The notes under the pieces are model-generated. The model was not told where the DNA came from. It did not search any database and worked only from the letters and a program-made list of their open reading frames with translations. The translations under genes were made by a program, and so were the position numbers. From Mycobacterium stomatepiae (GTDB lineage Bacteria; Actinomycetota; Actinomycetes; Mycobacteriales; Mycobacteriaceae): DNA of 64,000 bases. Positions within the stretch are counted from its first letter, which is position 1. Each line of letters begins with the position of its first letter. Location of the stretch: the NCBI RefSeq assembly GCF_010731715.1, contig NZ_AP022587.1, positions 1,302,001 through 1,366,000 of the forward strand, read 5' to 3'. This document shows, piece after piece, positions 46,120-54,155 of this stretch.

Positions 46120-47504
46120 ACCGAACCTCCAAGGGCCTGTTGGTAATTGACGACAGCTCCGCCAGGGTGGGCGGCAAGGTAGCGATGCGCGCCGGCCGGG
46201 GTTCCGAACGGCAGATAGCTCCGGCCGTCCCGCACCCAGACCGCCTTGTCGGCGAACCATCGGGTGCCCAGTTCGGCGTCGGGAACGTAGGCAGCACGCA
46301 CTTTGGCGCCGTGGGCGGTCGCGTCGCGCACCGCTCGCAGCAGGCTGGTCGGGTTGGCGAGCGTCTGGGTGGCCTCGGATCCGTCCAGCCGCAGTTCGCT
46401 GGCCAGGGCGGGGTCTCCGCTGAGCACCGACGGGTTGGCGCTCGCGGCCCGGGTCGCGTCGTAGTTGAGCCCACGCGCGCCGAACACGGCACGCAACGGA
46501 GCGTCCTGGACGAACCCGGCGACGTCGAGTTCGGCGAAGTCGCCGATCGACTTCAGGTACGGCACGTCGTTTTTCAGTGCTTCGACCAGTGACGGTTTGA
46601 GCGTGGTATCGAACGACGTGCCGCCGGGACCGTTGTAGAGGTAGACTACTTCCGGTGCCAACCCGGCCGCCTGGGCGACGATGCGGGCCGCCTCCAGCGG
46701 CTTCTGGTTGAGGAAGTCGGTGGCGTCGAGTTGCGACTGCAGGAAAGCCGCCAGCACTTCGGGATGCGACGACGCATATGTGCGGCGCACCACCACCCCG
46801 TGCAGGATGGGCAGGTTCAGCTCGGCGCCGTCGTAGAGCAGTTTGGCCTTGCCCTGGAACACCAACAGCCCCGGCCAGGCGACGAATTGCGACAGTCCTT
46901 GCACTTGACCGGATTCCAGGGCTGATGCGCCGATTTGCGGTTGCTGGTTGAGTACCTCGACGTCCTTGATCCCGGCCCTATCCAGGGCGCGCATCAGGGT
47001 GCCGTGTCCGGCCGAGCCCACACTTGCCGAGACCTTCGAGCCGGCCAGGTCACTCAGCGTGGTGGCCGTCGAACCGGGCGCCACCACAATCATGTTCAGC
47101 GCGCCCTTGGGGTTGTAGCCGGTGATCGAGACGATCTCGGTCTTTGCCAGCGGGTTGGCCTGCGTCTTGGAGCCGTTGATCAGCATGGGGTAATCCCCCA
47201 TCGAGCCGATGTCGATCTTTTCGGCCAGCATCTGCGCGGTGATCGGGGCGCCCGTGTCGTAATCCTGCCAGTGGACAGCGTATTTGGTGCCGGTGCGGGT
47301 GGTGATGTCTGCGAGCCGGCGCTCCAGATAGCCCTGAGCGCGCAGTAACGTCCCGGCGGTGACGGTGTTGATGGTCTTGGACTGGTATCCGATTACCACA
47401 TTGACCACACCGGAGGACGCCGAGAGTGACTCCAGCGAGCAACCGGCGATGACCGCGACGATCATGGCCGCGACCGACGCCACCCTGAAGGCGTGTCGTT
47501 TCAT
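46116..47504 (-). CDS. Substrate-binding lipoprotein of the ABC transporter, with a NosL-like tail
   Basis: 462 residues. Lipobox VIAGC at ~22, then a NMT1/SsuA-type periplasmic binding fold (VVIGYQSKTINTVTAGTLL, IDIGSMGDYPMLI, LSDLAGSKVSASVGSAGHGTLMRAL). The usual fold ends near residue 330. A further ~120 residues follow, whose end (AAYVPDAELGTRWFADKAVWVRDG...PFGTPAGAHRYLAAHPGGAVVNY) resembles the C-terminal half of NosL copper chaperones but lacks their metal motif. ATG 47504 has AGGAAG upstream. Coupled to the permease by ATGA. Confidence 0.85.
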   Translation of the reverse strand: MKRHAFRVASVAAMIVAVIAGCSLESLSASSGVVNVVIGYQSKTINTVTAGTLLRAQGYLERRLADITTRTGTKYAVHWQDYDTGAPITAQMLAEKIDIGSMGDYPMLINGSKTQANPLAKTEIVSITGYNPKGALNMIVVAPGSTATTLSDLAGSKVSASVGSAGHGTLMRALDRAGIKDVEVLNQQPQIGASALESGQVQGLSQFVAWPGLLVFQGKAKLLYDGAELNLPILHGVVVRRTYASSHPEVLAAFLQSQLDATDFLNQKPLEAARIVAQAAGLAPEVVYLYNGPGGTSFDTTLKPSLVEALKNDVPYLKSIGDFAELDVAGFVQDAPLRAVFGARGLNYDATRAASANPSVLSGDPALASELRLDGSEATQTLANPTSLLRAVRDATAHGAKVRAAYVPDAELGTRWFADKAVWVRDGRSYLPFGTPAGAHRYLAAHPGGAVVNYQQALGGSV

Positions 47505-47528
47505 GAAACTTCCTGGGCTGTGGGTTAT

Positions 47529-47759
47529 TCAGCGAAGTAGATACGGCATGTTGACCGTGACGGCACCGGTCGGACAGCGGGCGGCGCAGGGGCCGCAGTA
47601 CCAGCATTCGTCGACGTGCATGTACGCCTTGCCGGTGGCGGGGTTGATGGCCAGCGCGTCGAGCGGACAGACGTCGACGCAGAGCGTACAGCCGTCGATA
47701 CACAGCGACTCGTCGATCGTGACGGGCACGTCGACCCGATTGTTGTTGACCAGCGTCAT
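47529..47759 (-). CDS. 2[4Fe-4S] ferredoxin-like protein (AprB-like)
   Basis: Seventy-six residues with two cluster motifs, CIDGCTLCVDVCP (about residue 20) and CWYCGPCAARCP (about 52). It resembles the short electron-transfer (beta) subunit that accompanies APS-reductase-like flavoproteins. ATG 47759 overlaps the regulator stop; the substrate-binding gene follows after 24 bases. It is the natural redox partner for the flavoprotein further down the operon. Confidence 0.88.
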   Translation of the reverse strand: MTLVNNNRVDVPVTIDESLCIDGCTLCVDVCPLDALAINPATGKAYMHVDECWYCGPCAARCPTGAVTVNMPYLLR

Positions 47760-48493
47760 GGCTTGCTCCTTATCAGGTGGCCGCGCATCGTGATTCGATC
47801 GCCGCGCATCCGGATGTACTCCAGGTCCACGGGTCGGCCGTCGTCCAGGCTGGTAAGACGCTCGAGCATCAGCAGCGCCGACCCGTCGGGCACGTGCAGG
47901 GTGGCCGCCGAATGCACATCGGCGGGGATGGCTTCCAGCGCAAGCGATGCCTCGCCCAGCCGGTGGCCGCTCACCTGCTCGATCAGCGCGAAGAGATCGT
48001 TGGTTTCCAGCGGATGGTCCAGAATCTGGGTCCCGATATCCGGGGCGAGATAGGTCAGGTCGAGGCTGAGCGGCAGGTCGCCGAGATAGCGCAACCGCTC
48101 GATGAACACCACCGGCTCGCCGGGCTCCAACCGCAGCCGGCTGGCCACCGCGGGCGGGGCGACCACCGGCATGGCGGCGCGCACCTCGTTGCGGACTTCG
48201 CCGATGTGTTTGAAGGTCTCCTTCAATCCCAGCAGGGAGTCGATCCGGTGGTCGTACTTGCGCTGCGCGACGTGGGTGCCGACCTTGGGTCCTCGATCGA
48301 TCAGCCCCTCGTGTTTGAGGATGACCAGGGCCTCGCGAATGGTGTTGCGAGACATTGCGAACTCGGCCGCCAATACGCCTTCGGCCGGCAGTCCGTCCGG
48401 ATAGGCCCCGGCGTGGATCTGCTGCCGCAGCACATCGGCTACCCGGCGGGCGCGGTCGGCCCGGGGTCCGCGAATGGGTATCGCCTCAGCCAC
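47756..48493 (-). CDS. GntR/HutC-family regulator with UTRA domain
   Basis: 245 residues: winged helix-turn-helix (RVADVLRQQIHAGAYPDGLPAEGVLAAEFAMSRNTIREALVILKHEGLI, about 15-80) and a UTRA effector domain (about 100-240, EPVVFIERLRYLGDLPLSLDLTYLAPDIG). First gene of the ferredoxin-transporter-flavoprotein operon and coupled to the ferredoxin by ATGA, so it likely controls its own operon in response to the imported compound. Ligand unknown. Confidence 0.9.
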   Translation of the reverse strand: MAEAIPIRGPRADRARRVADVLRQQIHAGAYPDGLPAEGVLAAEFAMSRNTIREALVILKHEGLIDRGPKVGTHVAQRKYDHRIDSLLGLKETFKHIGEVRNEVRAAMPVVAPPAVASRLRLEPGEPVVFIERLRYLGDLPLSLDLTYLAPDIGTQILDHPLETNDLFALIEQVSGHRLGEASLALEAIPADVHSAATLHVPDGSALLMLERLTSLDDGRPVDLEYIRMRGDRITMRGHLIRSKP

Positions 48494-48940
48494 GCCGCCA
48501 CGCTAACGCAGCTCAGGGGCATATTCCGGGTGGGCGATCGGGGCCTGCGAGGTAGGGAAAGCCTATTGCGCCGGGTGCACTTCGGTGTCCACCAGCGCAA
48601 ACCCAGACCCCGACGGCCATTGCGCCACCTGGGAAAACGCGCGGCCTTTGCGATCCCGGTGAGCGGAAAGTTCGCGCCGGCCACTGCGCCACGCGCGTGG
48701 TGCGGTGAGCGTCGACAACCAAATAGTGACCCCCGCAACACGTATATTGCCAGTTTATACTGTCAATATCTATGCTGCTCGTATGTCCCACGCCGGGCAT
48801 CCCACTCGCTCGGCGGACCGAGAGGTTCTCACTGTCCGGCATCAGCGCGCACGCCACGGCGTCGCACACCATGCCGACTTCCAGTGGCGCGGCTGCCGTT
48901 GGCAGCCCGCGGCCAGAGCCGCGTTAGAAGAGGAGACAAG
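48494..48940. other. Divergent promoter interval between the two accessory modules
   Basis: 447 bases between the GntR operon (leftward) and the lyase-hydratase genes (rightward). One strong dyad (48744-48769) is separately listed; AT-rich sequence around it is the likely promoter. No gene is supported here. Confidence 0.6.
48744..48769. promoter_or_regulatory. Inverted-repeat operator candidate upstream of the lyase-hydratase genes
   Basis: Arms ATATTGCCAG and CTGTCAATAT (9 of 10 complementary) around a 6-base TTTATA spacer, in an AT-rich island about 170 bases before the lyase start. The size suits a MarR- or GntR-type dimer. The half-site TCAATAT also appears just upstream of the MarR gene at 52.8 kb. 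Confidence 0.55.
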
Positions 48941-49807
48941 ATGAGTAAAGGATCGATTTTGAAGAATTTGATTCTTGATCCCGAGATATTGGTTATGCCA
49001 GGTGTTTTCGATACCAGCAGCGCGAAACTAGCTGAACAAGCTGGGTTTACAGCACTGGAGTGCAGCGGTGCGGCGATCTCCGGATTTCACTTCGGCCGGC
49101 CGGACTACTCGTTGATTTCACTCGAAAACATGGCGACCTGCACCGCTCGCATCGTGCGCAGTGTGGATGTACCGGTAATGGCGGACGGCGACAACGGTTT
49201 CGGCAACGCCGTGAGTACCTACTACACGGTCACAGCGTTTGAAGACCTCGGTGCCGCAGGGATCAACCTCGAGGACCAGATCTCCCCCAAGCGCTGCGGC
49301 CACCTCGCCGGAAAGGAGTTGATCGGTCTCGAGGAGGCAGTATCCAAGATCCGCGCCGCCGCTGATGCGCGGCGGGACCCAGATTTTGTGATCAATGCCC
49401 GCACCGATGCGCTCGCGGTCGAAGGATTGCCAGGAGTGATCCGCCGCGGCAACGCCTATCTAGAAGCAGGAGCCACGATGATCTTCGTCGAGGGAGTAAC
49501 GTCGCGAGACGAAATTCGGCACGCGGTCGATAACATCCGCGGTCCGGTGGCAGTCAACATCGTTGACGGCGGAAAATCACCCGAGCGGTTGGCGTTCACC
49601 GAACTACAAGAACTTGGTGTGGCCCGGGTGAGCCTGCCGGGCGTACTGCTGCTGGCCGCTCTAGGTGGCATGAGGGAGGCACTGGCGCGCGTCCGCAAAG
49701 ACGGCGACACCGCCGGTCTCAGCGATTTGCTGCTGCCGTTCCGCGAGGCGCACAACCTGTTTGGCATGAACGAGGTCGAACAACTCGAAGCCCGATACCT
49801 AGCATGA
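48941..49807 (+). CDS. Isocitrate lyase/PEP-mutase family C-C lyase
   Basis: 288 residues from ATG 48941 with AGAGGAG 6 bases upstream. TIM-barrel family text: VMPGVFDTSSAKLAEQAGFTALECSG, VPVMADGDNGFGN (metal-binding D-x-D), GINLEDQISPKRCGH (in place of the K-K-C-G-H of true isocitrate lyases), VINARTDA and ATMIFVEGVTSRDEI. The active-site cysteine C of KRCGH is present. Methylisocitrate lyase, 2,3-dimethylmalate lyase or oxaloacetate hydrolase-like activity fits; the adjacent aconitase-type genes favour a methylated malate. AT-richer codons than the core. Confidence 0.87.
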   Translation: MSKGSILKNLILDPEILVMPGVFDTSSAKLAEQAGFTALECSGAAISGFHFGRPDYSLISLENMATCTARIVRSVDVPVMADGDNGFGNAVSTYYTVTAFEDLGAAGINLEDQISPKRCGHLAGKELIGLEEAVSKIRAAADARRDPDFVINARTDALAVEGLPGVIRRGNAYLEAGATMIFVEGVTSRDEIRHAVDNIRGPVAVNIVDGGKSPERLAFTELQELGVARVSLPGVLLLAALGGMREALARVRKDGDTAGLSDLLLPFREAHNLFGMNEVEQLEARYLA

Positions 49808-51210
49808 CCGGCCAGCCTCGTACCATCGTGGACAAGATCTGGGACGACCATGTTGTCGCCGAGCTCGATGACGGCACGTCACTGCTCTACATCGACCGCG
49901 TATTGTTGCGCGACCGCAGCGGCGGGCTAGCTCTGCGCGCACTCACTGACGAGGGGCGCAGCCCACTTGACCGGAACCTGGTCTTCGGCACCATGGACCA
50001 TGTGGTCGACACCCGACCTAATAGGGACCCCTCGGGTTCAACACCAGTTCCCAGCGGTGCCATGTTTATCGACACGTTCCGCGAACAAGCGCACCGACAC
50101 CGGGTGAGTCTCTTCGATGTTGACGACGCACGCCAAGGCATCTCACACGTGGTGTTCCCCGAGCAAGGCATTGCCCTGCCAGGCACCACGATGATCTGCT
50201 GCGACAGCCACACCCCAACGCTCGGGGCCATGGGCGCATTGGCATGGGGCGTGGGCGTGACGGACTGCGAACACGCCTTAGCCACACAAACACTCGCGAT
50301 GAAGCGTCCAGCGAGCATGCTCGTCTGCTTCGACGGTCCGCTGGGCCACCATGTCTACGCCAAAGACCTCAACCTGGCGTTGCTTGCCGCCATCGGTGCC
50401 AACGGCGCCACCGGACACGCAATCGAGTTTCGCGGCCAAGCGGTCAGTTCTCTTGACATTGAAGGGCGTTTGACATTGTGCAACATGGCCACTGAAACCG
50501 GTGCGCGCACCGCGGTCATCGCACCCGACGACGCCTTGCTGAATTTTCTGGCCGGGCGTCCCTACGCGCCTCGTGGCGATGACTGGGCAGCCGCCACGCA
50601 AGCGTGGCGACGCCTCGCCAGTGACCCCGATGCCCTGTTCACGCGCACCACACATATTGACTCCGCGGCCCTGGTGCCTCATGCCACATGGGGTACCAGC
50701 CCCGCTCACGGCGGAGCCATCGACATGGCGATCCCCGATCCGGCCGACACGGCTGATCCCGCAGGCACGCAACAAGCGTTGCAGTACATGGGATTACAAC
50801 CAGGCAGCCCGCTTGCCGGGACTGCGATCGATGCGGCCTACATCGGCTCCTGCACCAATGCTCGGCTCAGCGATCTTCGGGTGGCCGCCGAGGTGCTGCG
50901 CGGACACACGGTCGCCGACGGCGTCACCGCCATCTGCGTGCCCGGATCCACGGCGGTACGTCGTGCGGCCGAGGCGGAAGGCATCGACAAGATATTTGTC
51001 GACGCAGGCGTTCAGTGGCGTGAATCAGGCTGCGGCATGTGCTTCTACGCCGGTGGAGATCGGTTCCCGCCGGGAGCACGTGTCGTGAGCACCACCAACC
51101 GCAACTTCGAAAACCGGCAAGGCCCTGGAGTGCGCACCCACCTCGCTAGCCCCGCGACAGTAGCTGCCAGCGCCATCACCGGCCGACTGACCGACCCCAG
51201 AGAGGTGTGA
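49804..51210 (+). CDS. LeuC-like aconitase-family hydratase, large subunit
   Basis: 468 residues. ATG 49804 overlaps the lyase stop. The [4Fe-4S] ligands are in GSCTNARLSDLR and SGCGMCFYAG (two cysteines); CCDSHTPTLGAMGALAWGVG carries the conserved S-H-T. It differs from biosynthetic LeuC in loops and its partner gene. Candidates are dimethylmaleate hydratase, citraconate/maleate hydratase or a 2-alkylmalate isomerase. It acts with the next gene as a heterodimer. Confidence 0.87.
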   Translation: MTGQPRTIVDKIWDDHVVAELDDGTSLLYIDRVLLRDRSGGLALRALTDEGRSPLDRNLVFGTMDHVVDTRPNRDPSGSTPVPSGAMFIDTFREQAHRHRVSLFDVDDARQGISHVVFPEQGIALPGTTMICCDSHTPTLGAMGALAWGVGVTDCEHALATQTLAMKRPASMLVCFDGPLGHHVYAKDLNLALLAAIGANGATGHAIEFRGQAVSSLDIEGRLTLCNMATETGARTAVIAPDDALLNFLAGRPYAPRGDDWAAATQAWRRLASDPDALFTRTTHIDSAALVPHATWGTSPAHGGAIDMAIPDPADTADPAGTQQALQYMGLQPGSPLAGTAIDAAYIGSCTNARLSDLRVAAEVLRGHTVADGVTAICVPGSTAVRRAAEAEGIDKIFVDAGVQWRESGCGMCFYAGGDRFPPGARVVSTTNRNFENRQGPGVRTHLASPATVAASAITGRLTDPREV

Positions 51211-51863
51211 CACCAGTCATGCAACCCTTCCGACAGGTGACCGGCATCGCGGCCCCTATGCTGCGGGCCAACGTTGACACCGACGCCCTCAGTCCGTCCC
51301 GATTCAAGCCGACAGAGCTCGCCAAGTACGGCTCGTTCAAGGAAGCCTTGTTCCTCGATTGGCGATCCGACGAACACGGCCGCCCGCGAAACGATTTCGT
51401 TCTCAACCAAGATCCTTATGATAAGGCAACCATCCTGGTAGCTGGGGAAAACTTTGGCTGTGGAAGCTCACGCGAATCAGCCGTTTGGGCGTTGCGCGAC
51501 AATGGTTTTCGCGCTGTGATCGCGCCAAGCTTCGCAAGCATCTTCCAGAGCAATTGCATTGGCAACGGGCTACTCCCGCTGCCACTACCCGCTGACGGAC
51601 ACCAGCAACTGGTGGTCGAAACTTTCGGCTCGCAAGCTGTGCCTTTCATCGAGATCGACCTCCTGGCTTGCGAAGTCGGTGCCGTCGGGGGCCCGCGCCA
51701 CCGATTCCATATTGATGAACGCTCACGCAACCAGTTACTCCAGGGGCTTGATGCCATAGGTCAAACCTTGCAGTTGCGTAGCCAAATCGAACGATTTCGG
51801 ACAGCGGATTACCGAAACAGACCTTGGATCTACCACCGGCCCGAGGCCACAGACCTTCCCTAG
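51207..51863 (+). CDS. LeuD-like aconitase-family hydratase, small subunit
   Basis: 218 residues. GTG 51207 overlaps the large-subunit stop (GTGA); ATG 51219 is possible. Swivelling-domain landmarks: LRANVDTDALSPSRF, VAGENFGCGSSRESAVWAL and NSFASIF-type text (APSFASIFQSNCIGNGLLPL). Forms the complete hydratase with the preceding product. Confidence 0.88.
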   Translation: MTPVMQPFRQVTGIAAPMLRANVDTDALSPSRFKPTELAKYGSFKEALFLDWRSDEHGRPRNDFVLNQDPYDKATILVAGENFGCGSSRESAVWALRDNGFRAVIAPSFASIFQSNCIGNGLLPLPLPADGHQQLVVETFGSQAVPFIEIDLLACEVGAVGGPRHRFHIDERSRNQLLQGLDAIGQTLQLRSQIERFRTADYRNRPWIYHRPEATDLP

Positions 51864-51887
51864 CAACACGAAATAGAAGGCACCCCA

Positions 51888-52356
51888 ATGGATTCTCGAG
51901 AAATCACGCTGGACCCCACGACTACAGCCCTGATCCTGATCGACTTGCAGAACGGACTAGTGAACATGCCGCTCGCGCCGAGCACCGGACATCAGGTGAT
52001 CAATGTCGCTAGACAATTGGCTGATTATTTCCGCAAGTTCAACGTGCCGGTCGTTCTAGTCAATGTGACCTATACGCGTCACCAAAGACGGCTGGGGCGC
52101 GTTTGCTTCCACACAACTCGACAACGAGCTGCGCATGCGCGGCATCAGCTCAATCGTGTTGGCCGGTATTGCGACAAACTTTGGTGTCGAGCAAACTGCA
52201 CGAGAGGCCCTGCAATTGGGCTACGAAGTGATATGCGTGCCCGACGCGATGGCGAGCCTATCGAAGGCCCATCACGACTTCGCAATCCAACATATCTTTC
52301 CGTTCATCGGGCGGGTGCGCACTTCGAGCGAAATCCTAGGCCAGCCGGGTCAATAG
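51888..52356 (+). pseudogene. Isochorismatase-fold cysteine hydrolase, broken by internal deletion and frameshift
   Basis: ATG 51888 starts REITLDPTTTALILIDLQNGLVN, with the catalytic Asp of the isochorismatase/nicotinamidase fold. After VVLVNVTYTR (~codon 63) about 40-45 family residues are missing and the frame changes. The remaining frame reads VTKDGWGAFASTQLDNELRMRGISSIVLAGIATNFGVEQTAREA (Lys and the position of the nucleophile; here T-N-F-G-V) to a stop at 52356. The loss is too big for a sequencing error. Relatives hydrolyse maleamate or similar half-amides. It overlaps the convergent MarR gene by 21 bases. Confidence 0.8.
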
Positions 52357-52776
52357 CGTCAGGGCCGCGGCAATCAATTGCAGTTCTTCATCGGTGTAGC
52401 GATCCCGCAGCTCGTCGGCAAGCCATTGATCACGAAGTTGGCGGCCTTGCTGCAGATCTCGGACTGCCTTGCTGGACAGTCCGACCAGCAACCGGCGCCC
52501 GTCCTCAGGGTCTGGCGTGCGAGTGAGCAGCCCGGACTTGTCCAGGTGATTGACGATCGCCGCCATCGATTGGCGACGAACACCCTCAGCCGCAGCCAGG
52601 TCGCTTGTTGATGCCGGACCATCGTGGGAGAGCCGACTGATCACCGAGATCTGTGACGGAGTAAGCCCTTTGTTGTCGTACTCGTGTTTGAGGCGACGCC
52701 GCAGCCGGCTGACTAGCAGCCGAAGGTCATAGGCCGCCTGACCCGCCAGTTGGCGGCTAGATGGGGACCGCGCCAT
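52336..52776 (-). CDS. MarR-family regulator
   Basis: 146 residues from ATG 52776 (GTG 52791 is in frame). Winged helix region TPSQISVISRLSHDGPASTSDLAAAEGVRRQSMAAIVNHLDKSGLLTRTPDPEDGRRLL with flanking dimerisation helices. Placed just after the lyase-hydratase-hydrolase genes on the opposite strand, it could control them; a dyad lies at its own promoter. Confidence 0.85.
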   Translation of the reverse strand: MARSPSSRQLAGQAAYDLRLLVSRLRRRLKHEYDNKGLTPSQISVISRLSHDGPASTSDLAAAEGVRRQSMAAIVNHLDKSGLLTRTPDPEDGRRLLVGLSSKAVRDLQQGRQLRDQWLADELRDRYTDEELQLIAAALTLLTRLA

Positions 52777-52794
52777 CCGAGCAGAATACACTTC

Positions 52795-52808
52795 ATAGTT
52801 TCAACTAT
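52795..52808. promoter_or_regulatory. Short dyad at the MarR promoter
   Basis: Perfect ATAGTT-TC-AACTAT inverted repeat immediately before the MarR start codon, in an AT-rich stretch. Position suits autoregulation. Confidence 0.45.
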
Positions 52809-52840
52809 TTTTGATCGTCCACCCATAACATATTGACCGT

Positions 52841-54078
52841 TTAGGCTGCTTCTCTGCCTATGGTGTCTTCGAGATAGCGGGGCTTGCATGCCTGATATCC
52901 GCCGATCAGCAGCGCCACGACGGTGACCAGCAGGAAGCCGAACGACAAGTCCCACCGGCCGCTGACCTGATGCAAGACACCGAAAACCAACGGTCCGGCG
53001 CAGGCAACCAGGTAGCCGACGCCCTGGACGAAACCGGACAGCGCCGTCGCGCCCGCCCCGGTGCGGCAGCGAAGGTTGATCAACGTGATCGCCCCCGCGA
53101 ACGTGCTCTTGCCGAGCCCGACGATGAGCACCCACACGAGAGTCGCGGTCAGCGGAAGCCACAGCAATCCCGCGAAACCGATCAAAAAGCAGACCCCGCA
53201 GCCGATCACGACGGAAAGGGGTTGGCGAATCTGACAAACAACGCCGGCGTGAAAAGCGCCGCGACCAATCAGCTGATCGAAAACATCGCAACCATGGCGC
53301 CACCGAGCGCCTCACTGCCGCCGGCCGAGGTGATGATCTGCGGGATCCAGGTCAACAGCGCGTAGGTGTTCAACGACGTCATCGCGAACATGACGGTCAG
53401 GGCCCAGGTGACGGGCGAGCGCCACACGACCGCAACGGTTTCCGACGCGCGATGATCCGCGGTGTCGGCCGCGCCAGACCGCAACGTGATGATGCCCCAG
53501 GGCAACAGCGCAGCGAGGGGAATCAGGGCCCACACCCCGAGCGATACCTGCCATCCGTGGGCGTCGGCGATGGGGACCGCGAGGGCGGCGGGAACGATGG
53601 TGCCCAACTGGATACACGATGTGTAGACCGCGCTCATCGATCCGACGCGATCGGCGAAGTAACGCTTGATGAGCGGCGGGATCACGATGTTGCCGATCCC
53701 CATTCCGGCCAGCGCCAGCGCCGTGAACCCCAACAGGCCGGCCACGTCCGAGACCACCGAACGGCCGCCCGTCCCCGCCGCGGTCGCGGCGGCCGCGTAC
53801 CAGGCCAAGCGCTCGAGCCCGATTCGTCGGCCCAGCGCCGGACCGACGAATCCGGCCAACGCGAACATCGCGGTCGGAAGCATCCCCAGGATCCCGCCGA
53901 TGGCACTGCCGAAGCCCAGCGCGCCGGACACTCGCGACAACAACGGCGTCAGTGAGGTGACCGCGGCCCGCAGAGCCAGCGAGAACAACACGATCGCCAG
54001 CAGCACCGTGATTCGCCCGGCAACGAGCGACCGCCCGGTGGAAGGAGGCTTTAGCTGGGCATTCACCATCGCAGTCAT
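52841..54078 (-). pseudogene. MFS transporter (CynX/NimT-like), inactivated
   Basis: Start ATG 54078. The first ~268 codons cover the first eight helices (ITVLLAIVLFSLALRAAVTSLTPLL..., WQVSLGVWALIPLAALLPWG). A TGA at 53269-53271 interrupts after AMVAMFSIS. Beyond it the same frame reads LVAALFTPALFVRFANPFP, then the frame changes between about 53210 and 53225 to IGCGVCFLIGFAGLLWLPL and runs through the last helices to the stop at 52841. Two independent lesions (a nonsense codon, probably from TGG, and a one-base loss) point to a true pseudogene. Divergent from the FadR-type regulator. Confidence 0.8.
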
Positions 54079-54100
54079 CGTCCCAATTCTGTCGGAGTAT

Positions 54101-54119
54101 TCATCGACTCATCCGATGA
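54101..54119. promoter_or_regulatory. Candidate operator between the MFS pseudogene and the GntR gene
   Basis: TCATCG (54101) and CGATGA (54114) form an inverted repeat, with a tighter TCATC-C-GATGA nested in it (54109-54119). Located between divergent genes and 37 bases before the GntR start. Confidence 0.4.
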
Positions 54120-54155
54120 TTCGATGTATTAGTCAAACCGGGCTACCATTGGGGT

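Noticed and set aside
53269..53271. Selenocysteine or tryptophan recoding of the TGA in the MFS gene
   Set aside because: No SECIS-like structure and a separate frameshift nearby; pseudogene is the simpler reading.
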